DNA of 64,000 bases, from NCBI GenBank assembly GCA_910591455.2, contig OU342806.1, forward strand, positions 19,249,841 through 19,313,840. The letters are read 5' to 3'. The notes under the pieces were generated by a model. The model had not been told where the DNA came from. It saw nothing but the letters and a program-made list of their open reading frames with translations, and made no database searches. The position numbers and the translations under genes are program-made. Shown here one piece after another: positions 1 to 11,970 of this stretch (positions are counted from its first letter, which is position 1; each line of letters opens with the position of its first letter). The DNA comes from Pholis gunnellus (lineage: Eukaryota; Chordata; Actinopteri; Perciformes; Pholidae).

Positions 1-2444
1 CACACACAGCAAAGGAGTGTGTCACTGTGGGGGAGATGATTGACGGGTCTCAAGATGGTGACGGAGACCAATGTGAGCCCTGGACAACAGTCTGAACAGC
101 AGGTTGCTTTGTATTTAGCAACAAAAGTGCGTGTGAGCGTGAGTGCATTCCTTCCTTTATTTGCATGTGAGCACAACTCTTAATAGTTGCAGTATTACGA
201 CAAAGTGACTGTTGAAGTATGATGAGGCAATTTTGAAAACAGCAGCAGAGCAATTATACGCTGTATTCACAATTAGAATCATAACTGCCAGTTTAGAAGC
301 AGTTGTGCGGGGCAATACTTTTATGTCAGAATACCACAAAGGGAGGCTGCAACAGAAATGTGTTGTATTACCAATCAAGTCAAACTTCTCCCTCTTTACC
401 CAAGTAAAGGTCTTGTCTCGTAAAGGAACAGAGAGCAATTACGAAAGTGAAATACTTTCTTCTAAAAAAGGAGCTAAATTGTTCTCTCCCCAAAGGAAGG
501 TTGATTCGCTGTGATTTCCTTTTGATTTGATGACTTACAGTATTTCCTTACCCCGGGGAAAAAAACGGTTTTAAGTATAGTGTAGGGCTTTTATTATTGA
601 TCAATATTTCATTCATTTTTGCAAATCACTGAGGACTATAACATGTGTGAAAACATACCCATCACAATTTACCAGTGTTCATTTAATTTAGTTTGTTTAT
701 TTTACAACAATAACATACATGACATCATTCTTTAATTATAGTCTTGTATGTTTCATTTGACAGTTTTATCAAAAGGTTGATTCTTGTTTGGAACAGATTA
801 AGTTGACAGTGGAGGACGGATATTAAAAGTTGTTACTAGAGTCAACCAACTATTTCTAGTTTAAATAGATCAACATTGCAGCGTCCAAAGGCATGAAACC
901 TCCCAGCATCAAACCCATTGATTTCTTGCGTTGTTGTTGGGGTTACTATGTTTTTACATCATGTTCTTTAGTACAATATTTCTACTGTTTAGAGATTTAG
1001 AGAGGTGGCATTTATTTCAGCAACCTCAAGTCCACCTAAAGTGTGGCCATGTCCCACACCATCCTAATTAAAGCACTCTAGTGAAAGTTATAGTGCTTGC
1101 AATGAAATGCACTGCAGTTAAATCAGGAGAAGTTGATTTAATTGATAGAGACAAGGAAGGAAGGGAGTGAACTTGCATCTGTCTTGGTTGAATTAACTTG
1201 CAAATGTACATCTGTTATATGTTTGTGTAGGAACATTATAAAGTTGAGGACAAGGTCATTCCAACGGCGTTTTATCCTAAAAACATCTGTGATGAGGTTA
1301 TCTGAGCACTATTGTAGTGCGACAGTAGTGTTCAGGGTTTTATTCGGAGTACATTTGTATTTCCTTCCCAACTTTTTGTTATTGTAACATCAAAATGATG
1401 TAAAGGGTAAATGTAATACACCTGCATTTCTGATTTCAGTGCACATAGTGGAGACCGTTCTTAATAAATATCCTATTTATGGTTATGCAGTCACGTAAAC
1501 AGTTGGTCAACAGTAATATGTTAATTGTTATCAGAGAAGAATGATGATTTGTCATTACATGAGATCTGATTTCTTTCATTGCCCAAGGTGTAATTCTGTT
1601 CTACATCCTGTTCTACAGTATTTCAGCTGTTTCCACACATTCACTGTTGCCTTAATTAGTTATTGACAGTTAATGTGGTCGGATTGTGAGTCACAGTTGC
1701 ACTCACAATTGATGACATTCTCCCCAATTTCAGAACTTAAGGGCATGGCCACACATGCGCACAATTCGCAAATCTTCAAATTGTGGGGTTCAACATTTGT
1801 GAATTTTGACCAATAGCAAAGGAATCTGTGTGGTTGACACCACTTGCCACTGCCCACATGGAGCACAAATATTGCATCATTCGCCACATGTGTGACTGTG
1901 AGGCCGTCCAGGAGTCAGGGGCTTTGTGGCTTGAGCCTTGGCTTTTCCTGTCCGCATTAGGAATCTTTGATCAAGACACTAAACCCCAATTTGCTTTCAA
2001 TTAGTAGACCAGAACTTTCATGGCATGGTAACATGAAAATACAGTTACAAGTAAAAAAGAAGATGACGTATTTTAAAAAGTGTGAATTGTGTTTAAAGGT
2101 TGACTCAAGGTTAACTCGTCAGCTTCAAGTTCAGTGTTTGGTTCCAAAGATGATCAAAAACAAGTACAGTTTTCAAATACAACAATGTCAAAAACAAAAA
2201 TCCTAACATTTAAGAAGCTTCTGCTTGTAAATGCTTGCCATCTTTCGTAGAAAAATTACTCAAATACTACATTTTTGTATCAACATTGTTGACAATAAAC
2301 TGGTCATGTAATAAAACCCCTTTCAAACAATGTTCAATTCAAGCATTTAGCTGCCAAAAGGAGCTGTTAAAGTTTGAAATATTGAAAGGCTTTTATGTTG
2401 GACATGGGTGTTTATTTTTATCCTTATCTGTGTGTTTTCTGTAG
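1..2444 (+). other. probable brinp3 intron 1 / 5' flank, non-coding
   Basis: No coding exon is recognisable. In mammals BRINP3 has a non-coding first exon well upstream, so this stretch is probably intron 1, but a non-coding exon or promoter within it cannot be excluded. It contains the first copy of a direct duplication (about 1005-1566). The short ORFs here show no family resemblance. Confidence 0.5.
1005..1566. repeat. direct duplication, copy 1
   Basis: This segment aligns in the same orientation with about 3905-4636. The two share an exact 38-nt block (1089-1126 and 3993-4030) and many further blocks, such as tctgtcttggttgaattaac, gttgaggacaaggtcattcc and aatgatgatttgtcat. It is either a local duplication or two copies of one unclassified dispersed element. 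It lies upstream of coding exon 2. Confidence 0.85.
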
Positions 2445-2809
2445 GTGTTCGGGGGGCGTTGAGGTGATGCATGTCCCCCGGTCATCCCAGTGGAGGAGCC
2501 AGCTAACAACGAGTGGCTTTGGCTGCTGAACGCACCCCCTCCCACCATCACCACCCTCATCCCTTCCTCGCTCCCTCCATCTCTGATGGCTCTATGGGGC
2601 GTCGTCAGCCTCAGCCTTCACTGCTGGGTGTGTTTACATTCTGCGGTAACAGCAGCAGCGGTAGCAACTGCCAGCCTCCCCAATGACAAGCCTGGGGGCC
2701 CCCTGGACTGGCTCCTGTCTGATAAAGGGCCTTTCCACCACTCCCCAGAGTACATTGACTTTCTGGAGAAGAACCGGCAAGGCTTCTCCACCAGATACAA
2801 GATATACAG
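2445..2809 (+). CDS. brinp3: brinp3 exon 2: 5' UTR, start codon, signal peptide
   Basis: The acceptor is a pyrimidine-rich tract ending ttttctgtag at 2444; the donor gtgagt starts at 2810. The 141 nt before 2586 are untranslated. The coding part encodes residues 1-75: a hydrophobic signal peptide, then the conserved [13 protein letters not shown] (41-53) and [11 protein letters not shown]. The start at 2586 is chosen because it is the only in-frame ATG after the upstream stop TGA at 2460-2462, and because the sequence from it matches the BRINP3 MALW signal peptide. The roughly 14 residues that precede this methionine in human BRINP3 are not available here, since no ATG exists in that frame. 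The start context is weak at -3 (C) with G at +4. Confidence 0.93.
2467..2529 (+). promoter_or_regulatory. upstream ORF 1 in the brinp3 5' UTR (20 codons)
   Basis: ATG at 2467 with G at -3 reads 20 codons to TGA at 2527-2529. It ends 56 nt before the main start at 2586. Its start context is better than that of the main ORF. A role in lowering translation is an inference. Confidence 0.5.
2471..2506 (+). promoter_or_regulatory. upstream ORF 2 in the brinp3 5' UTR (11 codons)
   Basis: A second ATG, 4 nt after the first and in another frame, reads 11 codons to TAA at 2504-2506. Its context is poor (T at -3 and T at +4). It overlaps upstream ORF 1 completely. Confidence 0.4.
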
Positions 2810-5800
2810 GTGAGTCAGGGCAGCTTTACACTGTTTACTTCTGCTGTCACTACTCCTATAATACGCATTGGCAAGTCTCCCAGCAGCCGAATCAAACGGT
2901 CCCCTATGGTTGTCCTTTAAAGGATCAGCTGTGTGTAAATAAAGGCCACATATATAACAAGAGTATATGATGTGTTTGCATATTTAGATTAGTATAACTC
3001 ACAAAGTCACGAGCCACAGCCTGTACTCAACGGCAATTAGAGCTGTACGATCTGGCTTATTTACCATGAGCAAACAGATCATTGTTGATTTAAAGCATTA
3101 GCAAAAGCTTTTGTGGTCATATGAAGATGCCAGCAGTCAGTGCTAAAATTGGATTAGTCACTCTAGTTTTGTGAGTTAGCATGCTACGTTAGAAGAAGAC
3201 AGAAATGCTAGCTGACCAGATACTACTTTTTGCTAGCACGCTGACATCGCTAACTGATCACATGATCAAACGTATAAGCCACGTCCGTTAATTAAAGGAA
3301 TAGTTCAACATTTTGGAAAATACACTCAGCTAATTAGCTTCCCTGCCACTGTTGTGTCTATACAGTAATTATTAAGCTACAGCCTCTAGCCATTTCACTT
3401 TGACATTGGGAGACTAGCATGACTTAGCTCGGTTGAAAGCTAATGGCTATCTGCCGCTAAAGCTCTTTAATTAAGAGGCTCTTTCTTGTTTGTTTAATAT
3501 CTCATGTAAATATTCAGACACACAACCCTGAGTATAACCACAATCATTTACACATTTTTCCTATGAATTACACAACTTTAGCATACAGACATATTTCCTA
3601 AAAAGTCAAACTATTCCTTTCAATGCAGTTTGCGTAGCCATGACGCAGTTCACAACCACAGCTGTCCAAATGCTGAGGACCTCCAGTCTAGTTATCATTG
3701 TGTATACGCCCATATGTTGGTTGGGGAAACGTATTTTGTTGAGGGGGTTTAACAGTATCAACCTAAAAGCGTCATTCTTGACTGTTAGAGGAGAGAACTG
3801 CATGTTAACGCTGACTATTTCATGTAAGTAGCAAACACGTATTGACAGTCAGATGTTGCATATTTTGATACCTGAAGTAAGAGAAAAATATAGATTAAGA
3901 GAGGTGTCTTTCATAATTAATGTGAACTTCAGTAACCTCAAGCCCACATGTCCTTACCTGACCCGGCTTCATTAAGGCACTCTACGGGAAACTATAGTGC
4001 TTGCAATGAAATGCACTGCAGTTAAATCAGTTGAAGTTAGGTAAATTGATAGAGACACGGAAGGGAGTGAACCTCCATCTGTCTTGGTTGAATTAACTGG
4101 CAAATGTAAATCAGCTGGAATATGTTGGTGAAGATTAAAGTTGAGGACAAGGTCATTCCAAGTGTGTTTTATCCTAACAACATATGTGATGAGGTTATCT
4201 CAACCCTACTGTAGTGTTCACAGCTGCAGCTGCAGAGGGTCTTTATTAGTATTACATTTCCTTTTCCTTCCTAACTTTTCCATTGTAACATCAAAATTAT
4301 ATAAGGAAGAATATAATACAACTGCATTTTGTGATATTAGTTCACACAGTGGACAATATGCTTTATGAAAACCCAATTCACAGTTATTCAGTCAGATATT
4401 ATTTGGCCTGCTTGTCATGCAGAAAAGGTTTCTCACAGTCGATGTTCACAAGATATCTAGCACATGCCGAGACAGAATCATCATGATGTATTTAATGTGG
4501 GCACGTTGCTATCTGCTGGCTGTGCATCACATTCGGCTGTCTTCCAAACCCTCAGGGGGTCACCTGATCGGGTGGTCAACTGAAATATGTTGATTAGCAC
4601 TGGGGAAAAATGATGATTTGTCATGACAGCAGCACGGTCTGAGGTACCGGCGTGCGACCGAATTAGTGGAGATTGTGTCATGAATCATATCCGTCGTCAT
4701 TTATGAGGATGTTGTCCAGGTTTCTGGAAATAGACGAACAAGATTCCTGACATCTATGGATCGGTGCGAGGATGCTTTATAGCTCCGGTGATCGTTTGCA
4801 GCTTTGGAGCTTTTTAATATTTCCTTCTCTGGCAAAAGCCAGCCATTTGTTGGAGCTGAGCTGCATGGGCGGCAAGATTAATAGTCTTATCATGTGGCCA
4901 AGTGATTAGTGAGCTCTTAGTACTTATTACTCTGCATTATCACAGAATCCCCTGAGAGGCTTCTGTCAACTGCAAGGTTGTGTTTGAGGCTCTCTAGATT
5001 ACCACAATGTGGCATTGATTAATAGAGATGGTATTAAAAGGAAAAACTAACCTAAAAAGTAAATAGCTTGTAAATCTTTCTAAATTGAATTCACTTGGAT
5101 TCAGTCCCATTCGATTTCGGTAAGAAATCTAAAGAAAACAGGCGGGATACAGCTGTGGGTAAAAGCCTGTGTATCTTTCTGTTTCGGCAAATGATAGCTC
5201 TCTTGCAATGCCCGTCATGGTGGGGTGAAATTTGGTGATGGTTTTGGGGGCTCACACCTTTTAGTAGGGTTGTTTTAGTTAAGAAAGTGTGCCCACTGCA
5301 ATATTCTCCCAAGGGCCCCAAACGTATCTGCTGTTTAATTAACAGAAGTTCTCAGGTTTTTAAATCAAGCTTTAACCCTTGTGTACAAACAAAAGTAGGA
5401 AGTGAATCTATGTGGCAGCGATTCCCAACAACCTCTCTGTCTTTTAAAAGGTAAATGAATACTTGCCACTGCTCACCACAGGTAAAAACTGGGTCTGATA
5501 GGGAAACATTAGTATTTGGTTGAACTGCTCACAGCTCAGGCTGTTTCATTTGAATAATTGCAGAACAATATGTTTGTACTTTCTACAAATATAGAACGTT
5601 TAAAGAATAAATGAATAAATGTTACTTTGGTTAATTATTAAAAAAATCACTGATATTTGTTTGTATTTCTCAATCAACTTAAATCTACATGGTGATGTAC
5701 AGACAGTGGACGCATTGATGGGATAAAGTAAGCAATTTGATACACTTAAACTAGCACTAAATTAAAGGATTTATCACTACAACTTTGAGAAGTTTATATG

Positions 5801-8713
5801 GACCTTTTGCAGCATGAAAACTTCAAATTTAAGTTGCATTTAATTGTGTCTCATATCCAGATTGTATCGAGATATAATTTAACCTGATAAACTGTATGCC
5901 TGGTATTAATGAGTCTCCTGTGTCCCCATTCAAATCTGATTAGGATCTCACCTAATTGTAAATGCAACGGCATTTACACTTGTGTTCAATGTGGTCACAT
6001 CCCTGCACCTGTTTTGGGTATATTTTTATTAATCCATTATACGATTGCAATCCCATCACCCAAAAGGCCTTTTGAGGTGTAAAGGGAGTAAGAGTTCCTG
6101 AAGCTGCAGTCAAGTAATTGCTTTATCCTTAAAACTACTGCAGAAAATATCCCTGGGGGGTTCAGAAATGAGTAAATTACAGTACAGATAGTGTCACTGT
6201 GTCAATAGTCATTACTGTGCATCAACACGTAATTAATTCAAACGAGGAGTATCTGCAATTAGTTTATTCTGCAAATCGGAGCATGTAGGACACGCCCACC
6301 CGTTGAGTTTAACTTGATCAAAAGAAAGCTGCTTCCTGTTGGATGTAAGAGCCACTTCAAGCACAATGAACAGCAGACTTCCTAAACCACGGGGGAGTCT
6401 GCAGGTGCTCTGAAGGGGGTTGAGGGGGGGGGGGGGGGGGGGGGGGTGTTTTAGAGCAAACTCCCTCAGCGCTGCTCCTCAGCATCCCACAGCTACATTC
6501 TTACTGATGTTCTTTGCCTTGTCTCCTCACCTCTCTCAGAGGTTCTGGCAAGTAGCTCCTTGTGTTTAAGAAGCTGCTATTTAATACATTAGAAAAAATA
6601 CGATTGAGCTTTGCACGATTCATAAGACACAACATTAGACACTTTCCCTTGAATCAGCCCCATTAATTGCTCAGCTTTTACTTTAGCTTTTACTGTTATT
6701 TAATTTGTTAATACGGCAGGCAGCTGAAGGCAATTTCTCTCTAGTTAAGCTGTCTTTCTAAAGTTGTATTCAATAAAGAGAGTGAAAGTGTAAAACGAGG
6801 GGTGAGGGAAGCCTCATTATGGTTCCCCGTTTTATCCTCGCTTTAGGTTTTTAGACACACTAGCAGGATGGATGGATGGCAGTGTCAACCTGTGGGATGG
6901 TCTATCAATTTGGTCCAGACTGAAATATCTCAACAAATATAGGATAGATTGCCATTACATTTTATACAGACGTCCATTGTACCCACAGGGTTAATCCTAC
7001 TGACTTTTGTGATCCGCTGACTTTTCTCCTAGCATCACCACAAGGTTGTGATTCGTGGTTGTGAGTGAAATGCTTCGACATAGAGAATATTAGATAGATT
7101 GCCATGAAATTTCATTCCAGTATTGATTTCACTTTTATATTTCCTTAAACTGGTATGAATGGCTGTGTGACTGCAGATTTAGATACAAATTTAAGAAATG
7201 AAAATATAAAGCTTTTCTGGCCCACATTATGTTATAAACTACAGTAATGGAGCCAACAAAAGGTATGAAGACAAACATGTAGCACCTGTTACTACAACTG
7301 GTTTCTATGCGATACACTGCATGTTGTATTTCTGAGAATCTGAGGAACTTAAATCAAAAAGTGTCAGTGGCCATTGTGCAGATCAAACAAAAGTAAGATG
7401 GACAGATTCATCCTAAGCTTGTTTTTGTTGTAAAATATCATTTTTGACTGTCCATTTCTGGTTGAGAGGCACATCACTTTGTGCAAAAAAAGAGGGCAGA
7501 GGTGATAAAAAGTGACTCTGTTCCAGTCTTCCTTATGCATATTGTCCATATCTCTGCTTAATCCTAATAAATTACTTAATGACAGGAGAAGATGGATCAC
7601 CAGAATTGGTGCTTCGAGCTACAGTGTTTGAGCTACATCAGGATTGATGGAGTAATGAATTCACACTTAATTCCCCGCCTCTCTTACTGATTGAACTGGA
7701 AGAGTGTTTGTGTTTTTGTGTGTGTGTGTGTGTTTTGGCGACTCACGGTGGAGCATACCCATTGCTTCCAGTGCAAACACAATGTGGGCCTTCCGCCTTA
7801 GCCATCTGTCCACAGGAAACATTGCCAAGGGAGAGCAGCTATGTTCCGCATGGTGAAGGCAGTGTGTCTTCACGTGTTTTTGGCCCCGTCCTGAACATAT
7901 TGCATTGGTTAATGCATGTGATTATTTTTTATGGGATAAGATTTAATTATACACATCTTTGAACTGTGGAAAATTCACTATGATCATTAAATATTAAACT
8001 GCTTAAAGATTGGGCTGCATGCCAGCGAATAAATGTGTATATAACAAATAACAGAAGCACGGTGGTGAAAGAAATAGTCTAAAAATATTCAATCACAAGT
8101 TCTGCATTCAAAATCGTACTTAAGTTTTTAGAAAAATGGCCTCTGTAACATATAACATTACTAGATGGTTACTAATGCATCAATGCATAAGCGTCCCCTT
8201 GTAGCTGTTTTAGGTTTAGCTACATTTTTATACTACATGTGGCATTGCCTCCATGCAGCTCTCAACATGGCGACGGCTGTGCCAGTGGCTACCAGCTAAC
8301 GGTGCTATCAGCATGAACAGTGCAAACAGCAGCAACAGAGCGAACATTGTTAACCTGGTGGGAAACCGGAGGCCGGGCACTAGGCAGAGCATCGGCCATT
8401 TGCTAGCCGTTCAGAGTTCAGAGAAGCTCATATTTATAACACACACACAGATGAAGTGTGTTTGCTCCCATATTAATGCTTTGAATCCCGTATACATAAG
8501 AGTCTTTAACATTATTTAAATCAAACCGTCTGAGAAGGGGAAATCATTCTGTGTGCTAACAACTCAATGGCAATCTGACACTGGACAAATGATTCCGCTG
8601 CTTTTTTTTAAGGGATCATGAACCATGAACTGTAGGTTGGCAACCAGCGGTGCACTGGCCATCTGGCAGACCGGGCACTTTCACAGTGGGCCAACGTGCA
8701 CAACTTGCCATTT

Positions 8714-8744
<31 letters not shown>

Positions 8745-8860
8745 GGGTAGCCTAAATTGGCACATTGTTGTTTTTGTTTTGTCTTTTATTTAACCGACAC
8801 TCGGTTAGGGAAACGTGTCTTTCCGTCTATATCATTCTAATCTCCACATGCTCTTTATGA

Positions 8861-8906
<46 letters not shown>

Positions 8907-10440
8907 ACACGCTCAGCTGAGAGCTTGTGTTCTGCCGAGATGGAGAGCGGAGAGTTGTCTTCGGTGTTTGACAAATATTAGAACAAAATTATTGAGACAT
9001 CCTCATCAAACTCAGGCTTCTTTGGAAAGCACTGGTGACAGCAGCTTGAGGACTGTGCCGTAAGCATTGGAAAGCTATGGATTCTTCATATAACGCCACA
9101 CAGACTTTTATAGGCTTAGATAATTCATGAATTGCTAACCATCATTGGCCCTGTCAACCCAACAGTGAAGGTGACTTAATTACAAAAGTGTTGATCAGTC
9201 AGCAATAAGTGTGGTTTTAAATATTTATAGCTATTTCAGAATCAGAATCAGAACCATTTATTGCCAAGGACGTTTGCACCAACAAGGAATTTGTCGTGGC
9301 GGGTGGTGCGTAACATTTAACAATAATCAACAACAGTCAACACAGTGCAATTTCTTGAAATTTACAATAAAATATAGAATAAAGTGTGCAACAAAACAGA
9401 TACAGGACTGTAAGACAAGTGAAATGTTAAAAGTGTCGTGTGTTTAAATAAAGAAACTTACAGACTTACAGATTGTGTGGGCTAAAACACCCAAGAAGCT
9501 TAATTCTCCTTTACAATAATTATCTATACGTTTACAAATGGGTAGGCAAACTCATTAAAATATACAATCATTAAGATAAGTGTACATGATGGAATAGCTG
9601 CTGTAGAATATGCCAGAAGCCACCGTATTTGGGCTTTTACAGCCAAACGTTTTCCCCGAGAGTGAATGCATTAACCCGCGCCCCCCCCCCCCCCCACCAC
9701 CACCTCTAGCTGGCTACTCCATATATTTGTGGAAAGCCCAGACAATCACAGTGGAGTATGTGATCTTTAAACACCACTTTTGGAAGGTATTTAGAAGACG
9801 GCTGGCGTGTGAAGGATTGTTGATGGGCCGGTTTGGGTCAAAATGCCAATTTTGTCCACCCCTGTTAGCAACCACTGGTTACATTTTTTATTATAGCCAA
9901 TCTTATACACTTATAAGATGTTAGTAACTAGCTGTGAAAATAATACAGTGATACAAAAAGTAGAATATTTCCCTCTGGTGTGGTGGAGTGGAAGTTGTAA
10001 AAAAGAAATTGAAAATACACAAGTACTCAAGTTCAATTTTGTACTTGTTCTTTACTTACAGTACAGTACTTAAGTCAATCAACTTAGTTACTGTCCACCA
10101 TTGTAGATGCAGACAAGATGGCAAATAAAAAGGGGGCCTCTTTGAATTTGGAGAAAGTTCAACAACTCAAACAGCTTGGCTGTGATAGCGTCCAAAACTG
10201 ATGCACCTTTGCGAAAAGGAGCAACAGAATTGATAATAGTAATGACTTAGCAGCTTGTAAGGGGGATTGCAGCCCCTAAAGTTGACTCTGTGGTGAAACC
10301 CATTTAATTTCCTCCTCTCCCTGCAGGACGAACCATTCGGCCCATCGGGGGTTTAAGATAAGACGAGGCTAGCTTATCGCAGTCAGCGATAACTGAAGAA
10401 ACGAACGACAGCGGGGATTTTTCGAATACTCTTTCTGTAC

Positions 10441-10473
<33 letters not shown>

Positions 10474-11923
10474 ATCTCTCTCCTGCGCTCCCGCTTTTCC
10501 ACAGAACGTGCTGCGGCTTTGAACTAGTGCTTCCAAGCTGCAAAGCACAACTCAAGAGACACTGCGTCCCATTTGAAGAGGTCATTTATTTGTATGGCAT
10601 GAAATCAGGTGAAGATTAATAGCTACACTCGATGTATCTGAGCAAGAGATTCGTCAAAGGCTTTGTCTGAACACTGCAGTGTCAGTGAAAAGGTCAGCGG
10701 TTACCACATATCCATTTAACACCATTATGTTTACTTCCCACACTCTGCCTACGCTTTCTGCTTAATATTGTGTGAATCAGTGTCTTGTTCCGTGATTATA
10801 TAACAGACATTAAAATTGATGTCTTTTGCAAAAAAAACCTGTGTGGGCAGCAGTTTGAATTCTCAGGGATTTACACTTTGTATCATTCAAACATCTGGGT
10901 GTTTGCGCTTTCCTCATTACTCCTGGTTTAATGTGATGTATACCCTTTCAAAAGGCCACACTCCCTACATCCATCATCGGCAGCCAAGGTTGTTCAACCC
11001 GTTCTGATTACAGCAGTCAAGCTTTTATTTTGAAGAGAGAGTAGTGCAACATTTGACTGATAATGCTGCTACATAAATTCACGGACTGTTTATTCTTCTT
11101 CTCTCACAAAGTAATCTGACAAAAACAATCCCTCGGTCAAGACAATTAATCATGTTCATGTCTGCGTGGTTCCTTTGTGGTTGGAGGAGGTACGTTTTTT
11201 TTCTTGAAAAAAGCGCCTCGAAAGGAAACAAAGTGCTCTCTAATAAGGCAGACGGCTCTTAGAGGAACCTTTTTTTCCTTCTCATATAAGCATGATTATG
11301 GGAGTAATTTTGGAGCCGTGCCAGTCGGATAGTAAAAGTTGGCACGGCAGTCCTGAAGCCTCATCTGTTATAATTACAGTTGTGATATCTGTTTGTGACT
11401 TCATAACTGCCTGTTGATACATCCATTGCTGCGCAGATTTGTGATGGCGGGGAAAGTGCTTGCAAAAATGAATACAGTGTTGCGTTAATCTAGTCTATGG
11501 CCTAATATCAGAGTTGTACTTTTTTTGAAACATCAAAGATGATTGTGTTCTTCAAACAGTGTCTTTGATTTTGCAAGTAAATATTTAATTAGTTCTTGTT
11601 ACAGATGCTGAAACAGGCTATTTCTCTGTTGGTGGTTTTCTTATATGTTTTGTTAATTTTCCAACTGATGCATGAGTTAACGTTAATAACACCCCACACA
11701 CAAATGAATTGCCTTTACATTTCAGTGGATCAACCCTGCTGTTCTTTTGATTAGGATATGGATGAGTGATCACTTCCTTTGCTTAAAAAAAGATTTTTTT
11801 TAGTACATATTACTTTCTAGATAGAAAAAAAAAACTTTTTGGAACAAAACATCTCTTGGGACATAAAAGTTGGGATACCCCCTACCCTGTGTAGAACAAA
11901 GTACAACCATGATTTTTTCATAA

Positions 11924-11970
<47 letters not shown>

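Noticed and set aside
2490..2585. In-frame extension of the brinp3 ORF upstream of MALW, from GTG 2490
   Set aside because: No ATG in this frame before the TGA at 2460-2462. The upstream residues do not resemble a BRINP N-terminus.
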